Positions 8,899 to 18,585 of a stretch of DNA of 64,000 bases are shown piece after piece. The DNA is from Novipirellula caenicola (lineage in GTDB: Bacteria; Planctomycetota; Planctomycetia; Pirellulales; Pirellulaceae). Every line of letters begins with the position of its first letter. The first letter of the stretch is position 1. The stretch spans positions 496,001 through 560,000 of the forward strand of contig NZ_BAABRO010000003.1 in the NCBI RefSeq assembly GCF_039545035.1, written 5' to 3'. The notes under the pieces were generated by a model. That model had not been told where the DNA came from and searched no databases. It worked only from the letters and a program-made list of their open reading frames with translations. Made by a program: the position numbers and the translations under genes.

Positions 8899-10722
8899 TT
8901 ATTCACGTAAGTCTCCGTCGTCGCCTTCTTCGATGGTGATCGCTTGGTCAACGTGGAGGTGGTCGAGTTGCTGAACGAGTCCGCTGGGCCAGCGGACTTC
9001 GATTCGGCACTCGCGATCGAACTCGCCTAGGCCGAAAACGAGCACCGGCTCGGAGGTCGAGAGGTAACTGCCGCCGCCAATCAATTCTTGCACGTATTGG
9101 ACGTCACCGGCAGTGACCGTGACGCGGCATCCAGTGCCTTGGCGAGGTGATTGACGACCAACCAGATTAAGTTTCAGCCAATGTCCTCGCTGTGAGTCGT
9201 TTCGCAGTAGGGCGGCGGGGGTGTTTTGGTGGACGACCGCAATGTCCAGGTCTCCGTCGTTGTCAAAGTCGAGCGTGGCAACGCCTCGCCCGACATACTT
9301 GCCGGCGAAGAATTCGCCGACACGCTCGCTTGTTTCAATCCAGCGTGATCCGTTGTACTGAAAAAACTGTGGCCGCATTTTCAGGATCGGGTTGTCAGCG
9401 TAGTTTTCGACATGCCCATTGGTCACAAACAGGTCTTGCCATCCATCGCAATCAAAATCTTGCATCACCGTTCCGAATGCAAGCGATTGTAGCGTCGGTG
9501 TATGTAGTCCGACGCGCCCGGTGATGTCCTGGAATCCTGCGGCGCCCAGGTTGCGGTAGAGCGTATTGGATTCTTCGTAGTAGTGGGTTGAGTAGATGTC
9601 GAAGAAGCCATTGCGGTCGAAATCGGCGACTGCCAATCCCATGCTGGCTTGCAGCAGCCCTTCGTAATTCGACGCGCATCCAAGCAGTAAACCGCGTTCG
9701 GCAAACTGCCCGTCTCCTCGGTTGTCGAACAGGAAATTGGCGGTGGTGTCGTTGGCAACGTAGATGTCAGGGTCGCCGTCGGCATTGAAATCGGCGACGG
9801 CGACGCCAAGTGATTTGCCGCCTGCCGCAGCCAATCCGCGTGCGTTCGTTTGCTCTGCAAACGTGCCATCGGCTTGGTTGATGTAGCAGGCGTTCGGCCA
9901 TGCAGGGATTTCGCGTGGATGGCAGATACGGTTTTCGCCTTTCGAGTTGCGGCAGTTCAGCGGATGCTTTGGATCGTAAGTCACATAATTGCAAACATAC
10001 AGATCGAGCAATCCGTCACGGTCAAGATCGGCAAAGGCGGCCGAGGTGCTCCATCGATTGCCGTCGTCGGTGTTGCTGGTCGCTGTGACATCGCGAAACG
10101 TGCCATCACCTTGGTTGGCAAGCAGCGTGTTTTTTCCGACGCAGGTGAGGTAGACGTCCTCGAACCCATCTGCATTGAAATCGCCGATCGCTACGCCTTG
10201 TCCGTAGCCGTATCGCCCAAGTTCCGCGGCAGCGGCAACGTCGTCCAGCGGATGGGTCTGCGGGTCACGTGGGGGCAGCGTGTTGCGAAACAGCGAAACG
10301 GCGGGCTGATGTGGGCTGGTGTCCGCCGCCGGGTCACCGCCTTGGCTGAAGAATAAATCGGGGCGTCCGTCTCGGTCAAAATCCAGCACACCGACGCCAC
10401 CTCCGACCGCCTCGACCATCAGCGATTCACCGGCTTCGCCATTTTGGTAAACGAAATTCAGTCCCAGCGGTTTCGCCACATCGGTGAAATGAATGCGATC
10501 CGTGGCCATCGCGGTCGTGGATTCGCCAGGGGATTGCAAGTCGGAATCGGCGCCTGCGGATTGCAGTTCTTCGCCAAATAGTTTGCTGCCCGCTCCTGAG
10601 GTGTCCGCCGCGACGGTGCCGGAGGCCTGTGGCGGATCGAGCGGTATGCTTGGTTGCTCGTTTTTGCATCCGATCGCGGGTGTGAGTGCGGCGATTAGGA
10701 GTAATGAAAGACGGCGGATCAA
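8899..10722 (-). CDS. FG-GAP (VCBS) / ASPIC-UnbV lipoprotein (CRTAC1-like), stand-alone
   Basis: A 607-residue exported lipoprotein. The start is TTG at 10722: a GAGGAA Shine-Dalgarno lies 7 nt upstream (10735-10730), and the protein then begins with a textbook lipoprotein signal (MIRRLSLLLIAALTPAIGC). The frame stays open to 11028, but that part overlaps the upstream TPR gene and is not a signal peptide. FG-GAP blades show 'DFDRDGRPD', 'DFNADGFED', 'DLDRDGLLD', 'DFNADGDPD', 'DFDRNGFFD' and 'DFDNDGDLD'; an ASPIC/UnbV domain closes the protein ('RWPSGLVQQ'). It lacks the TPR half of the paralogues at 650 and 3829. That half is encoded 44 bp upstream as a separate gene, so the two products probably act together. 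Confidence 0.85.
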   Translation of the reverse strand: MIRRLSLLLIAALTPAIGCKNEQPSIPLDPPQASGTVAADTSGAGSKLFGEELQSAGADSDLQSPGESTTAMATDRIHFTDVAKPLGLNFVYQNGEAGESLMVEAVGGGVGVLDFDRDGRPDLFFSQGGDPAADTSPHQPAVSLFRNTLPPRDPQTHPLDDVAAAAELGRYGYGQGVAIGDFNADGFEDVYLTCVGKNTLLANQGDGTFRDVTATSNTDDGNRWSTSAAFADLDRDGLLDLYVCNYVTYDPKHPLNCRNSKGENRICHPREIPAWPNACYINQADGTFAEQTNARGLAAAGGKSLGVAVADFNADGDPDIYVANDTTANFLFDNRGDGQFAERGLLLGCASNYEGLLQASMGLAVADFDRNGFFDIYSTHYYEESNTLYRNLGAAGFQDITGRVGLHTPTLQSLAFGTVMQDFDCDGWQDLFVTNGHVENYADNPILKMRPQFFQYNGSRWIETSERVGEFFAGKYVGRGVATLDFDNDGDLDIAVVHQNTPAALLRNDSQRGHWLKLNLVGRQSPRQGTGCRVTVTAGDVQYVQELIGGGSYLSTSEPVLVFGLGEFDRECRIEVRWPSGLVQQLDHLHVDQAITIEEGDDGDLRE

Positions 10723-10766
10723 TCGAGTGTTCCTCGATAGGAAGAAAGAGGCTAGTCCAGCGATCG

Positions 10767-12041
10767 CTAGGGGGTAGCGGTGGTCGCTGCGTTGGAAATT
10801 TGGTCGATTCGAATTGCCAATTGGTCGGCCACGCTTTGGTCGTTCATCGTGACCGCGTATTGGTACAATTGCTCGAGCACGTTCATTGGTAAGGTTTCGA
10901 TCGTCGAGAGTCCGAGGATCGATTTTCGTAGCTGCGTTCCCATGGACGCGATTTTCAGCGTTGATTCCGCTTCGCTCGTACGGTTTTGCAGTCGTAGCGT
11001 CTCGGCAAGCTGAGTTTGGCTTTTCCAATCATATGGATCTTTTGTGATCGCTTGGCGAAACGCCCGTTCCGCTTCGGCGAATTCATCTCGCATTCGGTGC
11101 AGCCAGCCCTTGTAGCGAAAAAAGCGTGCGTCATTCGCGGCGCTGGCAGGGACTTGTGACAATAGCTTGGCGACCTTTTGGGCGTCGCCACGGTCCGAGT
11201 ACGTGCTCAGCAGAATCGCTAAGAGTTCAAGGTTCTCGGGATAACGCTCGAGTGTAAGGAGTAGTTGATTTTCCAGTTGGGCGAGTTCCGTTTGTCGTTG
11301 GTTGGTGTCGACTAGGGCGTCCGCGGATTCGCCTAGCCCGATCGTGCGAGCCTCGTTGACCAGCATCGCGACCTCGAACATTTCCTTGTTCTCGCCACTT
11401 TCCAACCACCTCGCATTGGTCTCTTTTCCAGTGCTGTAGACGATCGAATCGAGGCTGATTAAGTAGACGTAGGTTGCCGGGGAATCGCTCTCGTTTTCAA
11501 TCGCTAGGCGCGCTTGCGCGAGCGCCTTGGCACGCTGGGCCGTGATCCCGTAATGTCGCAGTAGTTCACGCTGGGCTTCGGTCGATCGCGGGTTGATCTG
11601 GGTTGCTTCTTTAAGTTTTGTTTCGCCGATCATGGGGCGGTTGAGCGGGCCGAGGTACAGTTGCGCCTGTTGAACCTTTGCGTGGGCCGCCGCGGGATCG
11701 GTTGCCGGGATTTGCGATAATAAATGGTTGATTGCTTGTTCGAACGAGCCGCGGTGCTGGGCGGCTTCGGCTGCGTACATCCGAGCCATTGGCGAGTCGG
11801 GATCGCGGTCAAGCCACACATTCGTTGCGGCGGCGACTTGGTCCCAATCCTGAACCGCACGTGCGGATTGCACCACCGTGTGCAGCTGGAACAGTTGGTA
11901 TCGGCGAACGAGTATCACCGCAAGGATAACCCCGGCGAAGATGATCAATAGAGCCGCGATCTTTCCGCGATTGTGTTTTGGTTTGGTGTCACCCTCAGCG
12001 GTGTGGGCCGCCGTTCGCGGTTGGCGTGCGTTGCGGGCCAT
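10767..12041 (-). CDS. Membrane-anchored TPR protein, partner of the ASPIC lipoprotein
   Basis: 424 residues: a basic N-terminus, one transmembrane helix (about 28-46, 'AALLIIFAGVILAVIL'), then TPR-like helical repeats to the C-terminus. ATG 12041 has AGGAAAA upstream on the minus strand. It is transcribed with the ASPIC/FG-GAP lipoprotein 44 bp downstream. Together they total 1031 residues, close to the 1028 and 1008 residues of the single-chain paralogues, which points to gene fission or fusion of one functional unit. The TPR part presumably binds a protein partner; no enzyme motif is present. Confidence 0.8.
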   Translation of the reverse strand: MARNARQPRTAAHTAEGDTKPKHNRGKIAALLIIFAGVILAVILVRRYQLFQLHTVVQSARAVQDWDQVAAATNVWLDRDPDSPMARMYAAEAAQHRGSFEQAINHLLSQIPATDPAAAHAKVQQAQLYLGPLNRPMIGETKLKEATQINPRSTEAQRELLRHYGITAQRAKALAQARLAIENESDSPATYVYLISLDSIVYSTGKETNARWLESGENKEMFEVAMLVNEARTIGLGESADALVDTNQRQTELAQLENQLLLTLERYPENLELLAILLSTYSDRGDAQKVAKLLSQVPASAANDARFFRYKGWLHRMRDEFAEAERAFRQAITKDPYDWKSQTQLAETLRLQNRTSEAESTLKIASMGTQLRKSILGLSTIETLPMNVLEQLYQYAVTMNDQSVADQLAIRIDQISNAATTATP

Positions 12042-12246
12042 AGGCCGTTTTCCTAGGACAGCGAGACAAGAAGGATGATGTGTTCTAGCACGTGGCGGGG
12101 CGATGTGGGGTCAGTCGGTAAAATATCTCATTGTTTTTGCGCAGACGCTCATTGATCCAAGGATTTAGCGTGCAAACAATTTCAATGAAGTTTGGCGTGG
12201 ATTCTGTCGCTATGCCTTGTGTCCCCTTTTTATTGGTGCTGGATTG

Positions 12247-12426
12247 ATGAAAAAGAGAGTCTTTTTACTGCCCGTTGGCGTGATGCTAATATCAATGTTG
12301 GTTCTCGGGTGTAGTCAGGAGACACCGAACATGACCACCGCGCCACCGCCACCTCCGACCCCCGAGCAGTTGAAGGCTCAAGCCGAGCATTATTCCGCTC
12401 CGTCTCCTCGAGACCGGCAGCAGTAG
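12247..12426 (+). CDS. Small lipoprotein preceding a DUF1559 gene (second copy of the pair)
   Basis: 59 residues: MKKR start, hydrophobic signal, lipobox 'MLVLGC', then 'TTAPPPPPTPEQLKAQAEHY'. The layout is the same as the lipoprotein at 7294-7509 (Thr/Pro linker followed by a short charged tail), though the sequence has diverged. The frame opens at 12217, but ATG 12247 gives the proper signal. A DUF1559 gene follows 566 bp downstream, further than in the first pair. Function unknown. Confidence 0.65.
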   Translation: MKKRVFLLPVGVMLISMLVLGCSQETPNMTTAPPPPPTPEQLKAQAEHYSAPSPRDRQQ

Positions 12427-12992
12427 GAATTCGCAATCGCCCGGCCTGCGATCTTTTCTTGATGCCGTCATTCACGGTTCCACCTATTTCGTCGCACGGC
12501 TTGTCGGGTGTCGTTCGCTTTTACTGAGGGGGCATTCTCGCCGCTGGCTTGCGGATACGCCTCGACAAGGTGGCTGACGCGATCAGTGGCTGTGTTTCTT
12601 GCTTGCTCTTCTTTGTCCGTGTGGGCTGAAGTCAGTCGGTTTGTCACTGGGGGCGGCTCAGCGAGGGCCCGCGTGCTGCGCGTCTGTGGGCGTCACTGCC
12701 CGTAGCGTTAGCCCGGGCACGAATTCGGCTTGGTAAAATGTATCAGGATTTATGCGTGAAAACTCATTGGAACTCACTGCTTTTCTGCGTAATAATTGAG
12801 TTTACTCCTGCTATTTGCTCTTTGTTGACGTGTTTGTGGCTGGTTCTTGCGCGTTCGCGTGTATGGGGGACTGGCGATTTTTGAAGTCGATGGCGTGGCA
12901 ATATGTGTTAGCGTTTTGTTTTTTGTGGCGAGGCAGGTTGTCAGGGGAATCCGTCGATTTCTCCTGCTTATCACTTTTTATCGAGGGGTCTT
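12427..12992. other. Intergenic region, no gene seen
   Basis: 566 bp with a T-rich second half. A short GC-rich palindrome-like stretch (tgcccg…cgggca, about 12698-12720) may be a weak terminator remnant for the lipoprotein gene. The small frames here (for example 12508-12705) have no recognisable features. GAGGGG at about 12980 is the likely ribosome binding site of the next gene. Confidence 0.45.
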
Positions 12993-14111
12993 ATGAGAAT
13001 GTACGTCAAACGCCAGGGGTTTACCCTGGTTGAGTTGCTCGTCGTGATCGCCATTATTGGTGTTTTGGTCGGGCTTTTGCTTCCTGCGGTGCAGGCGGCA
13101 CGCGAGGCGGCTCGTCGCATGCAGTGCAGTAACAACGTCAAGCAGATCGGTCTTGGGCTGCATAACTACCACGCCGCCTACAATCAATTGCCCAAGCAGG
13201 CTGGTGGGTCGACACCGCCGGGGACGCGGTCCAATGTCAATTTCCTCAGCTTCTTGGTGGGGATCTTGCCGTTTGTCGAGCAACAGTCGATGTGGGAACA
13301 GATCAGTAACCCATCGACCGTCAACGGAAATTGGCCCGCGATGGGTCCGGAGACTTGGAACACCGGCTATGATCCATGGCGAACCACCATCGGGACCTAT
13401 CGTTGCCCAAGCGATCCGTATGTTTCCGCGCCAGGACAATTTGGTAGTAACAACTACGCCTGCTGTATCGGCGACGGTATCCCATGGACCGATCGCGGGG
13501 GCGTTGATGATGCAAACAGTACGGTGAACCCAGCGGCGGACATGCATTTACGAGGCATGTTCAAGACTCGCCGCGTGACCGGTTTCCGCGATACGCTCGA
13601 TGGATTGTCCAACACGATCATGGGCGGCGAGATTGTTTGTGATGCAGGTCGTCGCGAGATCATTGCGCAGCCGGTGTTCATCGACAATGGCGACAATCAT
13701 TTCAACCCAACGCACCCGAAGTGTACGGCCAATGCGATTGATCCGGCGCGTCCGCAGTTCTACGTTGCGTCGGCAGAGCTTCAGTACAGCAAGGTCGATG
13801 AGTGGCGAAAGGGGCATCGTTGGATGTGCGGGTTGCCGATGTATACCGCGATCAACACCATTCGGCCTCCGAACAAAGAGAGCTGCATGTCGCACAATAG
13901 CGATGGTCGCGAAGGGACCTATACGGTGAGCAGTCGGCACCAGGGCGGCGCCCACGTGTTGATGGGGGACGGCGCGGTCAAGTTCATCACCGATTCGATC
14001 GAGGCCGGCAATCAGTCGGTAGGGATCGCCGTTCCCGGGATGGCAAGTCCCTATGGTTTGTGGGGAGCGCTAGGGACGGCGATGGGCAAAGAAACGCAGA
14101 CGCTCGAGTAG
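12993..14111 (+). CDS. DUF1559 prepilin-like protein
   Basis: 372 residues with the prepilin signature directly after a short leader (MRMYVKRQGFTLVELLVVIAIIG). ATG 12993 is supported by GAGGGG 8 nt upstream. It is a close paralogue of the DUF1559 protein at 7639: both share 'NNVKQIGLGLHNYHAAYN', 'GYDPWRTT', 'PNKESC' and the C-terminal 'SPYGLWGALGT'. It is probably exported and assembled or anchored by a pseudopilus-type system; the family function is unknown. A strong terminator follows. Confidence 0.9.
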   Translation: MRMYVKRQGFTLVELLVVIAIIGVLVGLLLPAVQAAREAARRMQCSNNVKQIGLGLHNYHAAYNQLPKQAGGSTPPGTRSNVNFLSFLVGILPFVEQQSMWEQISNPSTVNGNWPAMGPETWNTGYDPWRTTIGTYRCPSDPYVSAPGQFGSNNYACCIGDGIPWTDRGGVDDANSTVNPAADMHLRGMFKTRRVTGFRDTLDGLSNTIMGGEIVCDAGRREIIAQPVFIDNGDNHFNPTHPKCTANAIDPARPQFYVASAELQYSKVDEWRKGHRWMCGLPMYTAINTIRPPNKESCMSHNSDGREGTYTVSSRHQGGAHVLMGDGAVKFITDSIEAGNQSVGIAVPGMASPYGLWGALGTAMGKETQTLE

Positions 14112-14138
14112 CCGTACTGTTTTTTCCAAAAAGCAAAG

Positions 14139-14174
14139 AGCGGGGCGACTCCGATGAGTCGACCCGCTTTTTTT
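14139..14174 (+). terminator. Rho-independent terminator of the DUF1559 gene
   Basis: A 13-bp stem with one mismatch (14139-14151 with 14156-14168), loop cgat, then a seven-T run (14168-14174). It lies 28 bp after the stop codon. Confidence 0.85.
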
Positions 14175-14231
14175 GTTGCGTGATTCAAACGGTGTGCAGC
14201 GAACGTTGAGCTGTCGTCCGCGCTAACGCCA

Positions 14232-14263
14232 AGCGGTTGATGTTTCTAGCGGTTGATGTTTCT
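14232..14263 (+). repeat. 16-bp tandem duplication
   Basis: 'agcggttgatgtttct' occurs twice in direct succession, followed by a third 'agcgg'. It may be a recent slippage event. Confidence 0.7.
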
Positions 14264-14295
14264 AGCGGAGCGGCGCAGGACCTCGCTCAGTAAAT

Positions 14296-14366
14296 ATCGA
14301 ACGTTTTGCTTGCTGCAACCGCGCGGGCCCCGCACCGCACCGCTACGAAAGCAGATGGCATTGGCC
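14296..14366. repeat. Dispersed repeat family H, copy 1
   Basis: About 70 bp ('atcgaacgtt…gcaaccg.gcgggccccgcaccgc…cgctac…agatg…ttggcc') closely matching 35742-35814. The GC-rich core can fold on itself. Confidence 0.6.
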
Positions 14367-14441
14367 TTGCGCTGGATTGCTAAAACTCTGGTATTGACGT
14401 CGGATATTGGGATGAGTTTTGCTTTCAGCATATAACGCAGT

Positions 14442-14690
14442 CACCTCTCCACCGACGAAGTCGGGGGAGAGGTCGAGCACGCCCTTTAGGCGTTGCTCGG
14501 GTGAGGGGGCGACCGCGCTATCGGCGAGCAGCTCGGGTGCAAGCGTCGTTGTCGCCAGCGAGTGGATTGCTCAGTCAGCCCCCTCACCCGAACGTCGCTG
14601 AAGGCTCCGTTCGACCTCTCCCCCAACGATGTTGGTGGAGAGGTGGCAGAAAGCCAACGCAACCAAAAAATCACAACAAGCCCAATGTTT
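14442..14690. repeat. Long palindromic repeat family D, copy 1
   Basis: It starts 'cacctctccaccgacgaag' and ends 'gttggtggagaggtg', with inner mirrored segments 'gctcgggtgaggggg' and 'ccccctcacccgaacg' and further mirrored 'ggagaggtcgagc' / 'ttcgacctctcc'. The trailing 'cagaaagccaacg.aaccaaaaaa' is shared with the copy at 47908-48285, so the repeat extends past the palindrome. Confidence 0.65.
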
Positions 14691-14768
14691 CAGCGTTCCA
14701 GGCTTGCGCCGCGAACGCTACTTAACGTAGACGCATCGTTTTCACGAGGCGTCTGGGGGAGAAGTGGA

Positions 14769-15263
14769 TTACGGCGTCGCTTTGGTGTTGACGTACATCA
14801 TGCGAAGTGCGTGGAGGGCCTCAGAAAGCATTTTGGATTCATCGTCGCTGAGGTTGCCTTTGGTCTTTTCGCCAAGCATGTCGATCGTGTCGATGTAGTG
14901 TTTGGCAAACGGCTTATTGACTTTCGCTTCGCCACTGGCTGGATCTGGGATCTGGCCTAGTGTCGCCATCGCTTGCGTGAACAGCATCGAAATCAGCACT
15001 TCGAACGACGCCGGAGGTGGGCTCTGCAGTGCCGCCTCTTGGTCCGCTTTTTGGGCTTCGCCTGCGGCCGGAGTCTTTTGCTCGGCGGCTACCGATTTGT
15101 CGTCGCTTTCTGCTTCCGCCGACGCGTCCTTGTCGCCGCTTGACTCGGATTCCGCTTTCGCGCTGGCGGCTTCTTTTTCTTTGGCGACCTGCTCTTTCCA
15201 GTCGCTGTCAACAATGATTTTTGGTTCTTCGGACGGAGTTTCGTCGTGGTTGGGGTCGCTCAT
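14769..15263 (-). CDS. DUF1844 domain protein
   Basis: 164 residues. The N-terminal half is an acidic, Ala/Glu/Ser/Lys-rich disordered region. The C-terminal half (about 85-160) is the DUF1844 domain: 'ASFEVLISMLFTQAMATLGQ', then 'AKHYIDTIDMLGEKT' and 'LHALRMMYV'. The domain is small, helical and of unknown function. It lies 51 bp downstream of pyrG in the same direction and is probably the last gene of the kdsB-pyrG unit; I recall DUF1844 next to pyrG or kdsB in other planctomycetes. Confidence 0.85.
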   Translation of the reverse strand: MSDPNHDETPSEEPKIIVDSDWKEQVAKEKEAASAKAESESSGDKDASAEAESDDKSVAAEQKTPAAGEAQKADQEAALQSPPPASFEVLISMLFTQAMATLGQIPDPASGEAKVNKPFAKHYIDTIDMLGEKTKGNLSDDESKMLSEALHALRMMYVNTKATP

Positions 15264-15314
15264 GACAATACCTTTGAAATCGATGATGTGTCGAGAGTTT
15301 GATTTCAGTTGTGC

Positions 15315-16964
<1,650 letters not shown>

Positions 16965-17017
16965 TCATAACGAAATGGGAAAAAGACGGAAGTCGTCGCA
17001 GGCCCAGCGAATCGCTT

Positions 17018-17896
17018 TTAGCCGATCCGCCCGACAAACGCTTGGAAATCGGCTTCGGTGTCGATTCCCGAGGCGGCCGATTGGACGCGGCCGACGACAA
17101 TTCGCTTGCCCGCTTCGATCGCTCGCAGTTGCTCCAGACGCTCGGACTGCTCCAGCGGGCTGGGCGGTTGTTTGGAGAACCAATCCAGAAAATCGCGGCG
17201 ATAGGCATACAAACCGACGTGGTGCCAAAACAGAGGCGGTTCCATTGCAAGCGTCTCTGGGGTGATCCCGCTGCGACAATGCGGCACAGCTTCGCGGCTG
17301 AAATAAATTGCGGTGCCGGCGAATTGAGAGGCCGCCGGTGTGGTGCCGGCATCCCCTTGGTTGTCCTTCGCAATCTTGCCCACTGTGTTATTGGCCTCGG
17401 CGTTGTCCACCTGCCCTGCCCTGCTCTGCCCTGCTTCGCATCCTCCCGCCGCAACGACGATTTTGACGCAGGCCGGGTCGTGCAGCAGTGATTCGCTGCG
17501 AATGGGGGTCCCAACGGTGGCAATGTCCGCGTTCGCATCGTGGATCAGCATCGTGCCGACAAGATCCACGGTGTGTGGATCAATTTCGGGTTCGTCGCCT
17601 TGGACGTTGATAAAGACGTCGAAATCGGGGAATTGGGCAGCAACTTCGGCAATTCGGTCGGTCCCGCTCGGGCAGTCCACGCGGGTCATGACCACGCGGC
17701 CGCCAAACGAATTGACTTCCTCGGCCAGTTTTTCGTCATCGACGGCAACCACGACGGCGTCGGCAATGCTGGCTTTCGACGCCGCTTCCCACGTGTGCTG
17801 GAGGATCGACTTGCCCCCCGCTCTGCGAAGCAGCTTTTCGGGGAGTCGCGTTGACGCCAAGCGAGCGGGGATGACGATCATGCAGCGATTATTCAT
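17018..17896 (-). CDS. kdsB: 3-deoxy-manno-octulosonate cytidylyltransferase with an internal insertion
   Basis: It makes CMP-Kdo from CTP and Kdo for lipopolysaccharide core synthesis in the cytoplasm. The family motifs are 'IPARLASTRLPEKLL', 'VDCPSGTDRIAEV', 'FINVQGDEPEI' and 'HHVGLYAYRRDFL'. I place the start at ATG 17896 (MNNRCMIVIPARL), giving 292 residues; ATG 17881 is also possible. The frame runs open to 18193, but that part is not conserved. KdsB is usually about 250 residues. The excess is a low-complexity segment at about 151-190 ('GGCEAGQSRAGQVDN…'), between the 'VVK' strand and 'AIYFSR', encoded by DNA with repeated ccctg units. It is the first gene of the kdsB-pyrG-DUF1844 group. 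Confidence 0.93.
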   Translation of the reverse strand: MNNRCMIVIPARLASTRLPEKLLRRAGGKSILQHTWEAASKASIADAVVVAVDDEKLAEEVNSFGGRVVMTRVDCPSGTDRIAEVAAQFPDFDVFINVQGDEPEIDPHTVDLVGTMLIHDANADIATVGTPIRSESLLHDPACVKIVVAAGGCEAGQSRAGQVDNAEANNTVGKIAKDNQGDAGTTPAASQFAGTAIYFSREAVPHCRSGITPETLAMEPPLFWHHVGLYAYRRDFLDWFSKQPPSPLEQSERLEQLRAIEAGKRIVVGRVQSAASGIDTEADFQAFVGRIG

Positions 17897-18585
17897 CAGA
17901 TTTCCGAAGTCCTCGTGTGAAAGAAAAGTCCTACTCTCGCCCACTATCATCCCGTCAAAAGTGGGGCAAGGTAAACCGGGGCGACCTTGCAAGTTGGGCG
18001 TTTGACAATGATTTGGCAAGCCGATAGAGTCGTCAGTTAACGGTGAGCGGTGCCGCAAAGTCAACGGATCTTGGGTTTTGCGGAAACAGGGAACTTCGGT
18101 GAAATTCCGAGACGGCCCGGCCGCTGTAACGGATGTTGTTCGCGAGGGAATGTCACTTTGGGGTGACGTTTTCGCGAACCGCCAACTTCTCACTCTTTCG
18201 TGCCATTGTTCTTGAAATTGTGTTTGTCGCCATTGGGCGTCGGATCATTTAGGAATGAGAAGGCGGAAGAAGATGGCATGCATCCCGAGTCAGAAGACCT
18301 ACCGCGTCACCGGATGCTTTAGAACGCGCTGCGTGCGATCGAGTTGTCTGCAACCCGGTCGCTCACTTTGCGTTCTGAAAAAAACCTTCTTGGGTGAGGT
18401 TAGCGTCGCGATCGAACCGTCTCGCTGTGCAAAGGGCGTTTTGCAGTGAGCCGCTGTTGTTGATTTTCCTTGGCATGAATGCCGTCGATTGGCTCTCCCC
18501 CTGCCCTTCGCCTTTGCGAGTTTGGCGGAGGACGCTCGGCGACATCCAATCGGTCTTTCCCCTCTAAATCGTTGGCGGTACGTCG
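17897..18585. other. Divergent intergenic region containing a cobalamin riboswitch
   Basis: Between kdsB (minus) and the DUF1559 gene (plus). The riboswitch occupies about 18041-18190. The remaining ~390 bp to 18586 hold no gene I can support. A 64-codon frame at 18255-18449 is Cys- and Arg-rich and resembles no family I know. This stretch is an unusually long leader, or it hides a small gene. Confidence 0.55.
18041..18190 (+). ncRNA. Cobalamin riboswitch
   Basis: Visible elements in order: P1 5' arm gcggt (18047-18051) pairing with accgc (18178-18182); a P2 hairpin, ccgcaaa (18053-18059) with tttgcgg (18077-18083); the conserved core 'acagggaacttcggtgaaat' (18087-18106), where GGGAA, GGTG and AAAT match the family consensus and tcgg/ccga forms the short stem; 'ggcccggccgctgtaac' (18113-18129), matching GnCCCGCnACTGTAA; and 'gggaatgtcact' (18146-18157), matching the J6/3 'GAATGYCAC' block. 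It senses adenosyl- or methylcobalamin and normally represses the downstream mRNA when B12 is plentiful. On the plus strand the next genes are a DUF1559 protein and the DUF4465 surface protein. No obvious L13 kissing hairpin or terminator was found, so the mode of control is open. Confidence 0.85.

Larger units (their letters stand above)
14175..14768. other. Repeat-rich intergenic region
   Basis: About 590 bp without a supported gene. In order it holds a 16-bp tandem duplication, a copy of the GC-rich repeat family H, and a long imperfect palindrome of family D; each is listed separately. All small frames here read through repeats. Confidence 0.6.

Noticed and set aside
10723-11028. N-terminal extension of the ASPIC lipoprotein gene to 11028
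   Set aside because: It overlaps the upstream TPR gene, is not a signal peptide, and TTG 10722 has a strong ribosome binding site and lipoprotein signal.
12508-12705. 65-codon plus-strand frame between the small lipoprotein and DUF1559 genes
   Set aside because: No ribosome binding site and no recognisable domain; it reads through a GC-rich hairpin.
17897-18193. N-terminal extension of kdsB to 18193
   Set aside because: The KdsB fold starts at 'MIVIPARL'. The extension is unlike any KdsB and runs antisense into the riboswitch.
18255-18449. Cys/Arg-rich 64-codon frame after the riboswitch as a confident gene
   Set aside because: Its start has only a poorly spaced AGGA and no family match. 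It is kept as a hypothesis in the findings, not as a gene.
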